Source: Actinomycetes bacterium (GTDB lineage Bacteria; Actinomycetota; Thermoleophilia; Solirubrobacterales; Solirubrobacteraceae). Taken from it: a stretch of 6,432 bases of DNA. Under the pieces are notes generated by a model. It was not told where the DNA came from, ran no database searches, and saw only the letters and a list, made by a program, of their open reading frames with translations. The DNA is taken from NCBI GenBank assembly GCA_023405705.1, contig JAEXXR010000096.1, positions 1-6,432 on the forward strand, read 5' to 3'. Numbering within the stretch: position 1 is the stretch's first letter; each line of letters begins with the position of its first letter. Shown piece after piece: positions 1 through 6,432 of the stretch. Both the position numbers and the translations under genes were made by a program.

Positions 1-527
1 ACGTGGCGGCGGTCGACGTCGCGGTCGAGCTGCGCGGCGCGGGCGCCGCGAGCCGGCAGGTCAACAACCTCTGCACGCCGGAGTCGTTCGAGGCCGATCG
101 TCTGATCGCCGTCGAGGTGCTCACACCGGGTGGCAACACCTCCTCGTATCCGCCGCACAAGCACGACGCGCAGCGGCCGGGGGAGGAGGTCGTGCTGGAG
201 GAGATCTACTACTTCGAGGTCGCCGACGGCCCGGCCGGTCCTGGCTTCGCCTACCAGCGCTTCTACAGCTCTGACCCCGGGCGCGAGATCGACGTCTGCC
301 GGGAGGTGCGCAGCGGCGAGGCCCTGCTGTTGCCGCACGGCTATCACGGCCCGTCGATCGCCGTGCCAGGCTACGACCTCTACTACCTCAACGTGATGGC
401 GGGACCGGGCGAGCAGCGCAGCTGGCAGTTCACCGACGACCCTGCGCACGCGTGGATCCGCGACACGTGGGCCGAGCAGCCGCTCGATCCGCGCCTGCCG
501 CTGACGTGCGCGGAGGTGACGACGTGA
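1..527 (+). CDS. iolB: 5-deoxy-glucuronate isomerase IolB (C-terminal part, 5' truncated by window edge)
   Basis: IolB isomerises 5-deoxy-D-glucuronate to 5-dehydro-2-deoxy-D-gluconate, a cytosolic step of myo-inositol catabolism just after the IolD reaction. About 174 codons are visible, reading in from the left edge. The family is usually about 270-300 residues, so roughly the first 100 are missing and the GTG at position 3 is almost certainly internal. Family hallmarks are clear: a RQVNN motif near the start, then SSYPPHKHD with two cupin metal-ligand histidines (codons at 156 and 162), LEEIYYF with the ligand glutamate region (from about 195), and LLPHGYHGP with the distal histidines (codons at 336 and 345). 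The tail YYLNVMAGP fits the end of the cupin fold. The stop TGA at 525-527 overlaps the GTG start of iolD. KduI is a distant relative, but the HKHD and LEEIYY signatures and the neighbours favour IolB. Family assignment is seen in sequence; activity is inferred. Confidence 0.93.
   Translation, partial: VAAVDVAVELRGAGAASRQVNNLCTPESFEADRLIAVEVLTPGGNTSSYPPHKHDAQRPGEEVVLEEIYYFEVADGPAGPGFAYQRFYSSDPGREIDVCREVRSGEALLLPHGYHGPSIAVPGYDLYYLNVMAGPGEQRSWQFTDDPAHAWIRDTWAEQPLDPRLPLTCAEVTT
512..519 (+). promoter_or_regulatory. Strong Shine-Dalgarno for iolD
   Basis: GGAGGTGA lies inside the last codons of iolB and matches the usual 16S anti-Shine-Dalgarno end over eight bases. It sits 4 bases (7 counted from GGAGG) before the GTG at 524. 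It decides the iolD start in favour of this GTG over upstream in-frame ATG codons within iolB. Confidence 0.75.
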
Positions 528-2428
528 CCGTGCGGCTGACCGTCGCACAGGCGCTCGTGCGCTTCCTCGCGGCGCAGTACAGCGAGCGCGACGGCGTCGA
601 GCAGCGGCTGATCCCGGGCTGCTTCGGCATCTTCGGCCACGGCAACGTCGCCGGCATCGGACAGGCGCTGCTGGAGAGTCAGCCGGCGGGCGAGGAGGGC
701 ATGCCGTACGTCTTGCCGCGCAACGAGCAGGCGATGGTGCACACCGCCGCCGGCTACGCGCGGGCGCGCAACCGTCTGGCGACCTTCGCCTGCACGACCT
801 CGACCGGACCTGGTGCGACGAACCTCGTCACGGGAGCGGCGCTGGCGACGATCAACCGCCTGCCGGTCCTGCTGCTGCCCGGCGACGTCTTCGCCACCCG
901 CGTTGCCAATCCGGTGCTGCAGGAGCTGGAGGATCCGCGGTCGCTCGACCTCTCCGTCAACGACTGCCTGCGTCCGGTCTCGCGCTGGTGGGATCGCGTC
1001 AACCGGCCCGAGCAGCTGCCGTCGAGCCTGCTTGGCGCGATGCGCGTCCTGACCGATCCGAGCGAGTCCGGCGCCGTCACGCTGGCGTTGCCGCAGGACG
1101 TCCAAGCCGAGGCATGGGACTGGCCGGCCGAGCTGTTCGAGCGGCGCGTCTGGCACGTCGCCCGGCCGCGGCCCGAGCCGTCGGTCGTGGCGGCCGCGGC
1201 GGCGCTCCTGCGCGGCGCTCGGCGACCGTTGATCGTCGCAGGCGGCGGCACGATCTACTCGGAGGCGACGGACGTCCTGCGCGCGTTCGTGCGGCGCACC
1301 GGGATTCCCGTCGCGGAGACGCAGGCGGGCAAGGGCGCACTGGATTTCGACGACCCCTGCGCCGTCGGCGCGATCGGCGCGACCGGCACGACCGCCGCCA
1401 ACGCGCTCGCGGCCGATGCCGACGTCGTGCTCGGGATCGGGACGCGCTGGACGGACTTCACGACCGCCTCGCGCACCGTCTTCGCGCACCCTGACGTGCG
1501 CTTCGTCAACCTCAACGTCGCGGCCTTCGATGCGGTCAAGCACGCCGGCCTCGCGCTCGTCGCCGACGCGCGTGCCGCGCTGGAGGCGCTCGACGAAGCG
1601 CTGGCTGGCTGGTCGGCCGATCCCGCGCACACTGCGCGGGCGCGCACGCTCGCGGACGCCTGGGAGGCGACGGTGCAGCGCGCGTTCGACGCGACGGTCG
1701 CGGACGGCGAGCCGCTGGTGCAGACCGCCGTGATCGGCGCACTGGAGCGCGTCGGCGAGCCGCGCGACGTGATCGTCTGCGCCGCCGGCAGCCTGCCGGG
1801 CGACCTGCACAAGCTGTGGCGCACACGCGATCCGAAGGGCTACCACGTCGAGTACGGCTACTCGTGCATGGGGTACGAGATCGCTGGCGGCCTCGGCGTC
1901 AAGCTCGCCGATCCGACACGCGAGGTGATCGTGCTCGTCGGCGACGCGTCGTATCTGATGATGGCGCAGGAGATCGCGACGGCCGTGCAGGAGCGCGTCA
2001 AACTGACGATCGTGCTCGTCGACAATGGCGGCTTCGCGTCGATCGGCGCGCTCTCGGAGGCGGTCGGCGGCGAGCGGCTGGGGACTGCCTACCGGTCGCG
2101 GGACGAGCGCACGGGCCTGCTCACCGGCGAGGCGCTGAGGTTCGACCTCGGCGCCACGGCGGCCGGACTGGGCGCCGACGTCGTGCGCGTGACGACGATC
2201 GCCGAGCTCGAGCAGGCGCTGCGCGCGGCGCGCCGTGCGACTGTCACGACGGTCGTCTGCGTCACGACCGATCCGGGCGTACGCGCCCCAAGCTCGGAGG
2301 CGTGGTGGGACGTCCCCGTCGCCGCCGTCGCCGCCGGCGAGCCGGCGCGTGCGGCTCGCGCCGCCTACGAGCGCGCCAAAGACGACCAGCGGACCTATCT
2401 GACGGCCACGAAAGCGATGACGAGATGA
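524..2428 (+). CDS. iolD: 3D-(3,5/4)-trihydroxycyclohexane-1,2-dione hydrolase IolD (ThDP-dependent)
   Basis: IolD hydrolytically opens the ring of trihydroxycyclohexane-1,2-dione to give 5-deoxy-glucuronate in the inositol pathway. The protein is 634 residues, matching the family (about 635-640). It has the three-domain layout of ThDP enzymes. The N-terminal PYR domain shows GIFGHGN at 35-41, the catalytic ThDP-activating glutamate E68 in PRNEQ, and TGPGATN at 94-100. A central domain follows. The C-terminal PP domain has the ThDP/Mg motif running from GD (473-474) to DN (500-501), followed by GGFASIGALSE. An open frame extends upstream to 452 inside iolB, but the GTG at 524 gives MTVRLTVAQALVRFL, the typical IolD N-terminus, and has a strong ribosome site. 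Its start overlaps the iolB stop (GTGA) and its stop overlaps the iolA start (ATGA), so translation is probably coupled. Acetolactate synthase-like enzymes are the nearest alternative, but the start motif and the iolB/iolA neighbours make IolD secure. Confidence 0.95.
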   Translation: MTVRLTVAQALVRFLAAQYSERDGVEQRLIPGCFGIFGHGNVAGIGQALLESQPAGEEGMPYVLPRNEQAMVHTAAGYARARNRLATFACTTSTGPGATNLVTGAALATINRLPVLLLPGDVFATRVANPVLQELEDPRSLDLSVNDCLRPVSRWWDRVNRPEQLPSSLLGAMRVLTDPSESGAVTLALPQDVQAEAWDWPAELFERRVWHVARPRPEPSVVAAAAALLRGARRPLIVAGGGTIYSEATDVLRAFVRRTGIPVAETQAGKGALDFDDPCAVGAIGATGTTAANALAADADVVLGIGTRWTDFTTASRTVFAHPDVRFVNLNVAAFDAVKHAGLALVADARAALEALDEALAGWSADPAHTARARTLADAWEATVQRAFDATVADGEPLVQTAVIGALERVGEPRDVIVCAAGSLPGDLHKLWRTRDPKGYHVEYGYSCMGYEIAGGLGVKLADPTREVIVLVGDASYLMMAQEIATAVQERVKLTIVLVDNGGFASIGALSEAVGGERLGTAYRSRDERTGLLTGEALRFDLGATAAGLGADVVRVTTIAELEQALRAARRATVTTVVCVTTDPGVRAPSSEAWWDVPVAAVAAGEPARAARAAYERAKDDQRTYLTATKAMTR

Positions 2429-3936
2429 CGACAACGCAGCTGCCAACGCTCGAGCATCGGGTCGGCGGAGCGCCGACCGCCGGCGTCTCGGCGCGGACCG
2501 CGCCCATCTTCGACCCCGCGACCGGCGCCGAGACGGCCCGGGTGCGGCTCGCCGAGCCGGCAGACGTCGACGCCGCGGTCGCCGTCGCGCAGGCCGCGTT
2601 CACGCGCTGGAGCCAGACCTCCGTCGCGCGCCGTGCGAGCATCATGTTCGCGTTCCGCGCGCTCGTCGAGCAGCACGTCGACGAGCTGGCCGAGATCGTC
2701 GTCGCCGAGCACGGCAAGGTGCTCGATGACGCGCGCGGGGAGGTGCGGCGCGGGCTCGACGTGGTCGACTTCGCGTGCGGGATCGCCCAGCTGTCGAAGG
2801 GCGAGTACTCCGACCAGGTCTCGACCGGGATCGACTCGTTCTCGTTCCGTCAGCCGCTCGGCGTCTGCGCCGGCATCACGCCCTTCAACTTCCCCGTGAT
2901 GGTCCCGATGTGGATGCATCCGCTGGCGATCGCCACGGGCAACACGTTCGTGCTCAAGCCCTCCGAGCGCGATCCGTCCGCGTCGGACCGGATCGCGGAG
3001 CTGTACGCCGAGGCCGGTCTGCCCGACGGCGTCTTCAACGTCGTGCACGGCGACGCCGCGACGGCTGAGGCGCTGCTGGATCATCCCGGCGTCGCGGCCG
3101 TCTCGTTCGTCGGCTCGACGCCGATCGCGCGCGCGGTGCATGCTCGCGCCAGCGCGAACGGGAAGCGGGTGCAGGCACTGGGCGGGGCCAAGAACCACGC
3201 CGTCGTCCTGCCCGACGCCGACGTCGACTTCGCGGCGCGCCAGCTGATCGGTGCCGCCTACGGCTCCGCCGGGCAGCGTTGCATGGCCGTCTCGGTCGCA
3301 GTCGCTGTCGGCGACTGCGCCGACGCGCTCGTCTCGTCGCTGCGGCGCAAGGCGAGCGAGATCGTCGTCGGCCCGGGCCGCGAGCCCGCGTCGGAGATGG
3401 GTCCGGTGATCACCGCGCAGGCACGCGAGCGGATCGCCGGCTACGTCGAGCGGGGCGCCGAGACGGGTGCGGAAGTGGTGCTCGACGGTCGCGAGCTGGC
3501 GCGTGAGGGCGACGGCTTCTTCATCGGACCGACGCTGCTGGATCGCGTCGACGCCTCGATGGAGGTCTATCGCGACGAGGTCTTCGGGCCGCTGCTGGCG
3601 GTCGTGCGCGTTCCTGACCTGGCGACGGCGATCGAGCTCGTCAACGCGAACCCGTACGCCAACGGGACCGCTCTCTTCACCGGCAGCGGAGGTGCCGCGC
3701 GCGAGTTCCAGCGACGCGTGACGGTCGGGATGATCGGCGTCAACGTGCCGATCCCGGTGCCGATGGCGTTCCACTCCTTCGGGGGCTGGAAGGCGTCGCT
3801 GTTCGGCGAGTCGCACATCCACGGCCCCGAAGGCGTGCGCTTCTACACGCGGGCGAAGGTCGTCTCGGCCCGCTGGCCGGCCGGCTCCGACGCGCTCGGC
3901 GCCGGTACCGCGATGCACTTCCCTTCCGCGGACTGA
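2425..3936 (+). CDS. iolA: CoA-acylating (methyl)malonate-semialdehyde dehydrogenase IolA/MmsA
   Basis: This enzyme oxidises malonate semialdehyde (inositol route) or methylmalonate semialdehyde (valine route) with NAD+ and CoA, giving acetyl-CoA or propionyl-CoA and releasing the carboxyl carbon. It is 503 residues; the family is about 490-500. Visible ALDH features in order are TPFNFP with oxyanion-hole N155, LKPSERDPSAS, FVGSTPIA at about 228-235 for NAD binding, GGAKNHAVV from G253, the catalytic cysteine C286 in AGQRCMA, and the C-terminal FGGWKASLFGE around 452-462. Ordinary hydrolytic ALDHs have a glutamate general base in ELGGK. Here the segment reads ALGGAKNH, as in the CoA-dependent MmsA group. 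The ATG at 2425 overlaps the iolD stop. No good Shine-Dalgarno precedes it, suggesting translation by coupling to iolD. Position after iolB-iolD argues for the inositol role; a valine-degradation role cannot be excluded from sequence. Confidence 0.93.
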   Translation: MTTTQLPTLEHRVGGAPTAGVSARTAPIFDPATGAETARVRLAEPADVDAAVAVAQAAFTRWSQTSVARRASIMFAFRALVEQHVDELAEIVVAEHGKVLDDARGEVRRGLDVVDFACGIAQLSKGEYSDQVSTGIDSFSFRQPLGVCAGITPFNFPVMVPMWMHPLAIATGNTFVLKPSERDPSASDRIAELYAEAGLPDGVFNVVHGDAATAEALLDHPGVAAVSFVGSTPIARAVHARASANGKRVQALGGAKNHAVVLPDADVDFAARQLIGAAYGSAGQRCMAVSVAVAVGDCADALVSSLRRKASEIVVGPGREPASEMGPVITAQARERIAGYVERGAETGAEVVLDGRELAREGDGFFIGPTLLDRVDASMEVYRDEVFGPLLAVVRVPDLATAIELVNANPYANGTALFTGSGGAAREFQRRVTVGMIGVNVPIPVPMAFHSFGGWKASLFGESHIHGPEGVRFYTRAKVVSARWPAGSDALGAGTAMHFPSAD

Positions 3937-3938
3937 CG

Positions 3939-5222
3939 ATGGCCCCCGACATACAGCTCGCGCCGGTGGAGGCAGAGTGGGAGTCGCCGCTCTACGCGGT
4001 CGCGCGCAGCCAGTTCACGCGCGCCGCGGACGCGCTCGCGCTCGACGACGAGGCGCGCACGCGGCTCGTCGACCCACGGCGCGCGCTGATCGTCCACTTC
4101 CCCGTGCGGATGGACGACGGACGCGTCGAGTCGGTCACCGGCTACCGCGTGCAGCACACGCTGACGATGGGCCCGACGAAGGGCGGGATGCGCTTCGCGC
4201 CGGAGGTGACGCTCGGCGAGTGCGCCGCGCTCGCGATGTTCATGACGTGGAAGTGCGCGCTGCTGGGCCTGCCCTACGGCGGGGCCAAGGGCGGGGTGCG
4301 CTGCGACCCGCATCGTCTCTCCGCGCACGAGCTGGAGCGCATCACCCGCCGCTACGCGGCCGAGCTGCTGCCGATCGTCGGGCCCGACCAGGACATCCCC
4401 GCGCCCGACATGGGCACCGGCGAGCGCGAGATGGCCTGGTTCTACGACACCTACTCGCAGGCCGCCGGCTACTCGGTGCCGGCGGTCGTGACCGGCAAGC
4501 CGGCAGTGCTCGGCGGGACCGAGGCCCGTGCCTCCGCCACCGGCCTCGGCGTCGTCTACGCCATCGAGGGCGCGCTGGAGCGGCTCGGCCGACCGATCGC
4601 CGGGCAGCGCGTCGCGGTGCAGGGATTCGGCAACGTCGGCGCCGTCGTGGCCTCGGAGCTGCACGCGATGGGCCTGCGCGTCGTCGCCGTCAGCGACGTC
4701 GGCGGAGGCGTGATGCACGAGGACGGCCTCGACGTCCCGGCACTGCGCCGCTGGAAGCGCGACCATCCGCTGCTGGAGGGCTTCCCCGGCGGCGAGCCGA
4801 TCGATCGCATGGAGGTGCTGGAAGTGCCGTGCGACGTGCTCGTCCCGGCGGCCCTGGAGTGTCAGATCACCGCGGACAACGCCGAGGAGCTGCGCTGCGA
4901 CTTGATCGTCGAGGCCGCCAACGGTCCCTGCACGCCGGAGGCCGAGGCGATTCTCGCCGACCGCGGGATCGCGATCGTCCCCGACATCCTGGCCAACGCC
5001 GGCGGCGTGACCGTCAGCTACTTCGAGTGGGTCCAGAGCCATCAGAAGTACGTCTGGGACGCTGCCGAGATCCAGTCGCGGCTGCGGGTGCAGATGCGCA
5101 TGGCGCTGACGAAGGTCGGCGACCGCGCCGAAGCTTCCGGGATCGACTGGCGCACCGCCGCCCTCTCCGTCGCCGTCGCGCGCGTCGCCGAGGCGTCGCG
5201 ACTGCGCGCCATCTATCCGTGA
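3939..5222 (+). CDS. gdhA: NAD(P)-dependent glutamate dehydrogenase (Glu/Leu/Phe/Val dehydrogenase family)
   Basis: The predicted reaction is reversible oxidative deamination of glutamate to 2-oxoglutarate and ammonia in the cytosol, by the hexameric type of about 420 residues (here 427). The N-terminal domain has GPTKGGMRF with K81, MTWK with K105, GGAKGG with catalytic K117, and catalytic D157 in PDMGTGE. The Rossmann domain has GFGNVG at 229-234, and S360 lies in NAGGVTVS. The spacing of K81, K105, K117 and D157 equals that of K89, K113, K125 and D165 in the well-studied Clostridium symbiosum enzyme. K81 and S360 correspond to the residues that hold the glutamate side chain, which leucine and phenylalanine dehydrogenases replace with hydrophobic ones. 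Glutamate is therefore the expected substrate. Cofactor preference is not settled. The gene starts 2 bases after the iolA stop, with only a weak CGGA ribosome site, and is probably in the same operon. A GDH is not part of the standard inositol pathway. Confidence 0.9.
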   Translation: MAPDIQLAPVEAEWESPLYAVARSQFTRAADALALDDEARTRLVDPRRALIVHFPVRMDDGRVESVTGYRVQHTLTMGPTKGGMRFAPEVTLGECAALAMFMTWKCALLGLPYGGAKGGVRCDPHRLSAHELERITRRYAAELLPIVGPDQDIPAPDMGTGEREMAWFYDTYSQAAGYSVPAVVTGKPAVLGGTEARASATGLGVVYAIEGALERLGRPIAGQRVAVQGFGNVGAVVASELHAMGLRVVAVSDVGGGVMHEDGLDVPALRRWKRDHPLLEGFPGGEPIDRMEVLEVPCDVLVPAALECQITADNAEELRCDLIVEAANGPCTPEAEAILADRGIAIVPDILANAGGVTVSYFEWVQSHQKYVWDAAEIQSRLRVQMRMALTKVGDRAEASGIDWRTAALSVAVARVAEASRLRAIYP

Positions 5223-5227
5223 GGTGA
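5221..5227 (+). promoter_or_regulatory. Shine-Dalgarno deciding the start of the DUF1989 gene
   Basis: GAGGTGA overlaps the gdh stop codon and is a seven-base match to the anti-Shine-Dalgarno sequence. It lies 8 bases before a GTG at 5236. The earlier in-frame GTG at 5224 is inside this site and has no ribosome site of its own, so 5236 is preferred. Confidence 0.6.
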
Positions 5228-5235
5228 GCAAGACC

Positions 5236-6012
5236 GTGCTGCATGCCAGCCCTCCTTCAGCGATCGCCTGCGAGGCGAACGCACTCGTCGCCGACCCGCT
5301 GCTGTACGGGCCGATCGGCGTCACCCGCGACTCGCGCACGCGCGTCGAGGAGCGCGAGCTTGCGCCGGGCGACGCGACGGCCGTCGAGGTGCCGCGCGGC
5401 CACGTCCTGCGCGTCTCGCTCCTCGACGGCCCTCAGTCGCTCGACATCAACCTCTGGAACCTGCGCGATCTGCGCGAGCGCTTCTGGGCCGCACGCACCC
5501 GGCAGTTCGACGGTGTGCGCCCGACGGTCGGCGACCGCCTCTGGTCGGTGCTCCCGTTCCTGCGCCCGCTCGCGACGATCGTCTCCGACAGCGCGTGCCA
5601 CGGACTCGCCGTCGACGAGGCCGCCGGGCACGATCTGCTCGGCACGTGCTGCGATCCGTTCGTCGCGGCGGCGCGCTCGGCACCGTCCGGTTTCTGCCAC
5701 GCGAAACTCGCCCGCGCCGTGCGCGCGTGGGGACTGACGGAGCTCGACGTGCACGATCCGATCGGCCTCTTCCGCCTGAGTGCGCTCGACAGCGAGGGCG
5801 GCTGCCTCGCCAGGGTCTCTCCCTCCCGGCCCGGCGCGCACGTCGAGCTGTTCGCGGAGATCGACCTGCTCGTGGCGACATCGGCGTGCGTCTGCACCGA
5901 GGTGCCGGGCGGGCGCGTCGGTTTGGAGGTCCTGAGCGTGTCGGCGCACCTGCTGCACGGCTGGACACCGCCGCGGATCGCGGCGCACCCGCGAGCGGGG
6001 GGAAGCGTCTGA
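5236..6012 (+). CDS. DUF1989 / urea carboxylase-associated family protein, substrate unknown
   Basis: A 258-residue protein from GTG 5236 (262 from the alternative GTG at 5224). The pattern is that of DUF1989 proteins of the urea-carboxylase-associated (UAAP) group: [14 protein letters not shown] near the N-terminus, [23 protein letters not shown], then [11 protein letters not shown] with H132, D133, C138 and C139, a CHAKLARA segment with C154 and H155, HDPIGLFRL, and [20 protein letters not shown] near the C-terminus. No signal peptide or membrane segment is seen, so it is probably cytosolic. Two members of this family (CgdA/CgdB) form carboxyguanidine deiminase in guanidine degradation, so a C-N hydrolase role is possible. 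This protein stands alone, however, with no urea/guanidine carboxylase gene in view, and it departs from the family at several usually conserved sites (GTRCDP is GTCCDP here, and CHSN/CHDN is CHAK). Family membership is fairly sure; function is unknown. It follows gdh closely and its stop overlaps the pdxS start. Confidence 0.8.
   Translation: MLHASPPSAIACEANALVADPLLYGPIGVTRDSRTRVEERELAPGDATAVEVPRGHVLRVSLLDGPQSLDINLWNLRDLRERFWAARTRQFDGVRPTVGDRLWSVLPFLRPLATIVSDSACHGLAVDEAAGHDLLGTCCDPFVAAARSAPSGFCHAKLARAVRAWGLTELDVHDPIGLFRLSALDSEGGCLARVSPSRPGAHVELFAEIDLLVATSACVCTEVPGGRVGLEVLSVSAHLLHGWTPPRIAAHPRAGGSV
5997..6003 (+). promoter_or_regulatory. Probable ribosome binding site for pdxS
   Basis: A GGGGGGA run inside the last codons of the DUF1989 gene ends 8 bases before the pdxS ATG at 6012. 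Purine content and spacing fit a ribosome site, but the match to the canonical sequence is only partial. Confidence 0.4.
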
Positions 6013-6432
6013 TGCGTGACGAAGCAACTTTCACTGTCAAGGCCGGTCTCGCCGAGATGCTCAAGGGCGGCGTGATCATGGACGTGGTCACCCCCGAGCA
6101 GGCGAGAATCGCCGAGGCCGCGGGCGCCTGCGCCGCCATGGCGCTCGAGCGGGTCCCGGCCGACATCCGACGCGACGGCGGCGTCGCGCGCATGTCCGAT
6201 CCCGAGATGATCAAGGGCATCCAGGAGGCCGTCACGATCCCCGTGATGGCGAAGGCGCGGATCGGCCACTTCGCCGAGGCGCAGGTGCTGGAGTCGCTGG
6301 AGATTGACTACATCGACGAGTCCGAGGTCCTGACCCCGGCCGACGAGGCCAACCACATCGACAAGTGGGGCTTCAAGGTCCCGTTCGTCTGCGGCGCGAC
6401 CAACCTCGGCGAGGCGCTGCGGCGCATCGGCG
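6012..6432 (+). CDS. pdxS: Pyridoxal 5'-phosphate synthase subunit PdxS (N-terminal part, 3' truncated by window edge)
   Basis: PdxS (Pdx1) builds PLP from a pentose phosphate, a triose phosphate and ammonia supplied by the glutaminase partner PdxT. It works as a cytosolic dodecameric (beta-alpha)8 barrel. About 140 of the usual 290-300 residues are visible. Hallmarks are GGVIMDV with D24, [11 protein letters not shown] at 43-53, [20 protein letters not shown] with the Schiff-base lysine K81, [13 protein letters not shown], and [18 protein letters not shown]24 and K81 fall at exactly the numbers of the Bacillus subtilis enzyme, which supports the ATG at 6012. The second lysine (about 149) lies beyond the window. 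The first dozen codons (ACT, TTC, ACT, GCA, GAA) are less GC-rich than the surroundings, as is common at translation starts. The start overlaps the preceding stop (TGATG). Whether pdxT follows cannot be seen. The identification is very secure because the family is highly conserved. Confidence 0.97.
   Translation, partial: MRDEATFTVKAGLAEMLKGGVIMDVVTPEQARIAEAAGACAAMALERVPADIRRDGGVARMSDPEMIKGIQEAVTIPVMAKARIGHFAEAQVLESLEIDYIDESEVLTPADEANHIDKWGFKVPFVCGATNLGEALRRIG

Noticed and set aside
452..523. Upstream extension of iolD to an ATG inside iolB
   Set aside because: The extra 24 residues do not resemble an IolD N-terminus, while the GTG at 524 gives the typical start and has a strong ribosome site 4 bases upstream.
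2311..2350. GC-rich CGCCGTCGCCGCCGG run near the end of iolD as a possible repeat or terminator
   Set aside because: It encodes an Ala/Val-rich linker in frame, has no clear stem-loop with a T tract, and the next gene overlaps, so a terminator is unlikely.
1816..2424. In-frame extension of iolA upstream through iolD
   Set aside because: The extension is Arg-rich shadow translation of iolD. The ATG at 2425 gives a normal-length enzyme with a standard start overlap.
383..2446. Long minus-strand open frame (687 codons) across iolB and iolD
   Set aside because: Its translation is rich in Arg, Asp, Ala and Gly with no recognisable domain, and it lies opposite the secure iolD gene. Long antisense frames arise easily in high-GC DNA because stop codons are rare there.
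2395..3918. Minus-strand open frame (507 codons) opposite iolA
   Set aside because: Same low-complexity Arg/Asp/His-rich composition, no family motif, and full overlap with a secure aldehyde dehydrogenase gene.
4202..4209. Internal GGAGGTGA, identical to the iolD ribosome site, within gdh
   Set aside because: It encodes Glu-Val codons of a conserved part of the enzyme and no sensible start codon with a following gene lies downstream.
3843..5339. Minus-strand open frame (498 codons) opposite gdh
   Set aside because: No recognisable motif, composition typical of a shadow frame, and it crosses three gene ends on the other strand.
5257..6356. Overlapping minus-strand frames opposite the DUF1989 and pdxS genes
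   Set aside because: Several frames are open at once, which points to GC-driven lack of stops. None shows a ribosome site or family signature.

Overview
The window is a densely packed, very GC-rich stretch of bacterial chromosome. All six recognisable genes lie on the + strand, and there is no intergenic space longer than about 13 bases. The GC-rich third codon positions, the GTG starts and the actinobacterial flavour of the proteins suggest a high-GC actinobacterium. A Thermoleophilia/Solirubrobacterales-type organism (Conexibacter-like) is my best guess, but this is an impression of base and codon style, not a phylogenetic result.

Layout: (1) 1-527, the C-terminal part of IolB, 5-deoxy-glucuronate isomerase, cut by the left edge. 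(2) 524-2428, IolD, the ThDP-dependent hydrolase of trihydroxycyclohexane-dione. (3) 2425-3936, IolA/MmsA, CoA-acylating (methyl)malonate-semialdehyde dehydrogenase. (4) 3939-5222, an NAD(P)-dependent glutamate dehydrogenase with the glutamate-specific lysine and serine in place. (5) 5236-6012, a divergent DUF1989 / urea-carboxylase-associated family protein of unknown substrate. (6) 6012-6432, the N-terminal half of PdxS, the synthase subunit of pyridoxal 5'-phosphate synthase, cut by the right edge.

The first three genes are steps of myo-inositol catabolism. IolD opens the ring to 5-deoxy-glucuronate, IolB isomerises that to 5-dehydro-2-deoxy-gluconate, and after a kinase and an aldolase not seen here IolA converts malonate semialdehyde to acetyl-CoA. 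The last three genes are joined to them by junctions of -1 to +13 bases, so the whole block is probably one transcript. The three extra genes all touch nitrogen or PLP chemistry: ammonia/glutamate, a possible C-N hydrolase, and the glutamine- and triose-phosphate-dependent PLP synthase. That is not the standard inositol cluster and is the most interesting point of the window.

No RNA genes, mobile elements, CRISPR arrays, terminators or convincing promoters were seen. Long minus-strand open frames exist but look like shadows of the high-GC genes.
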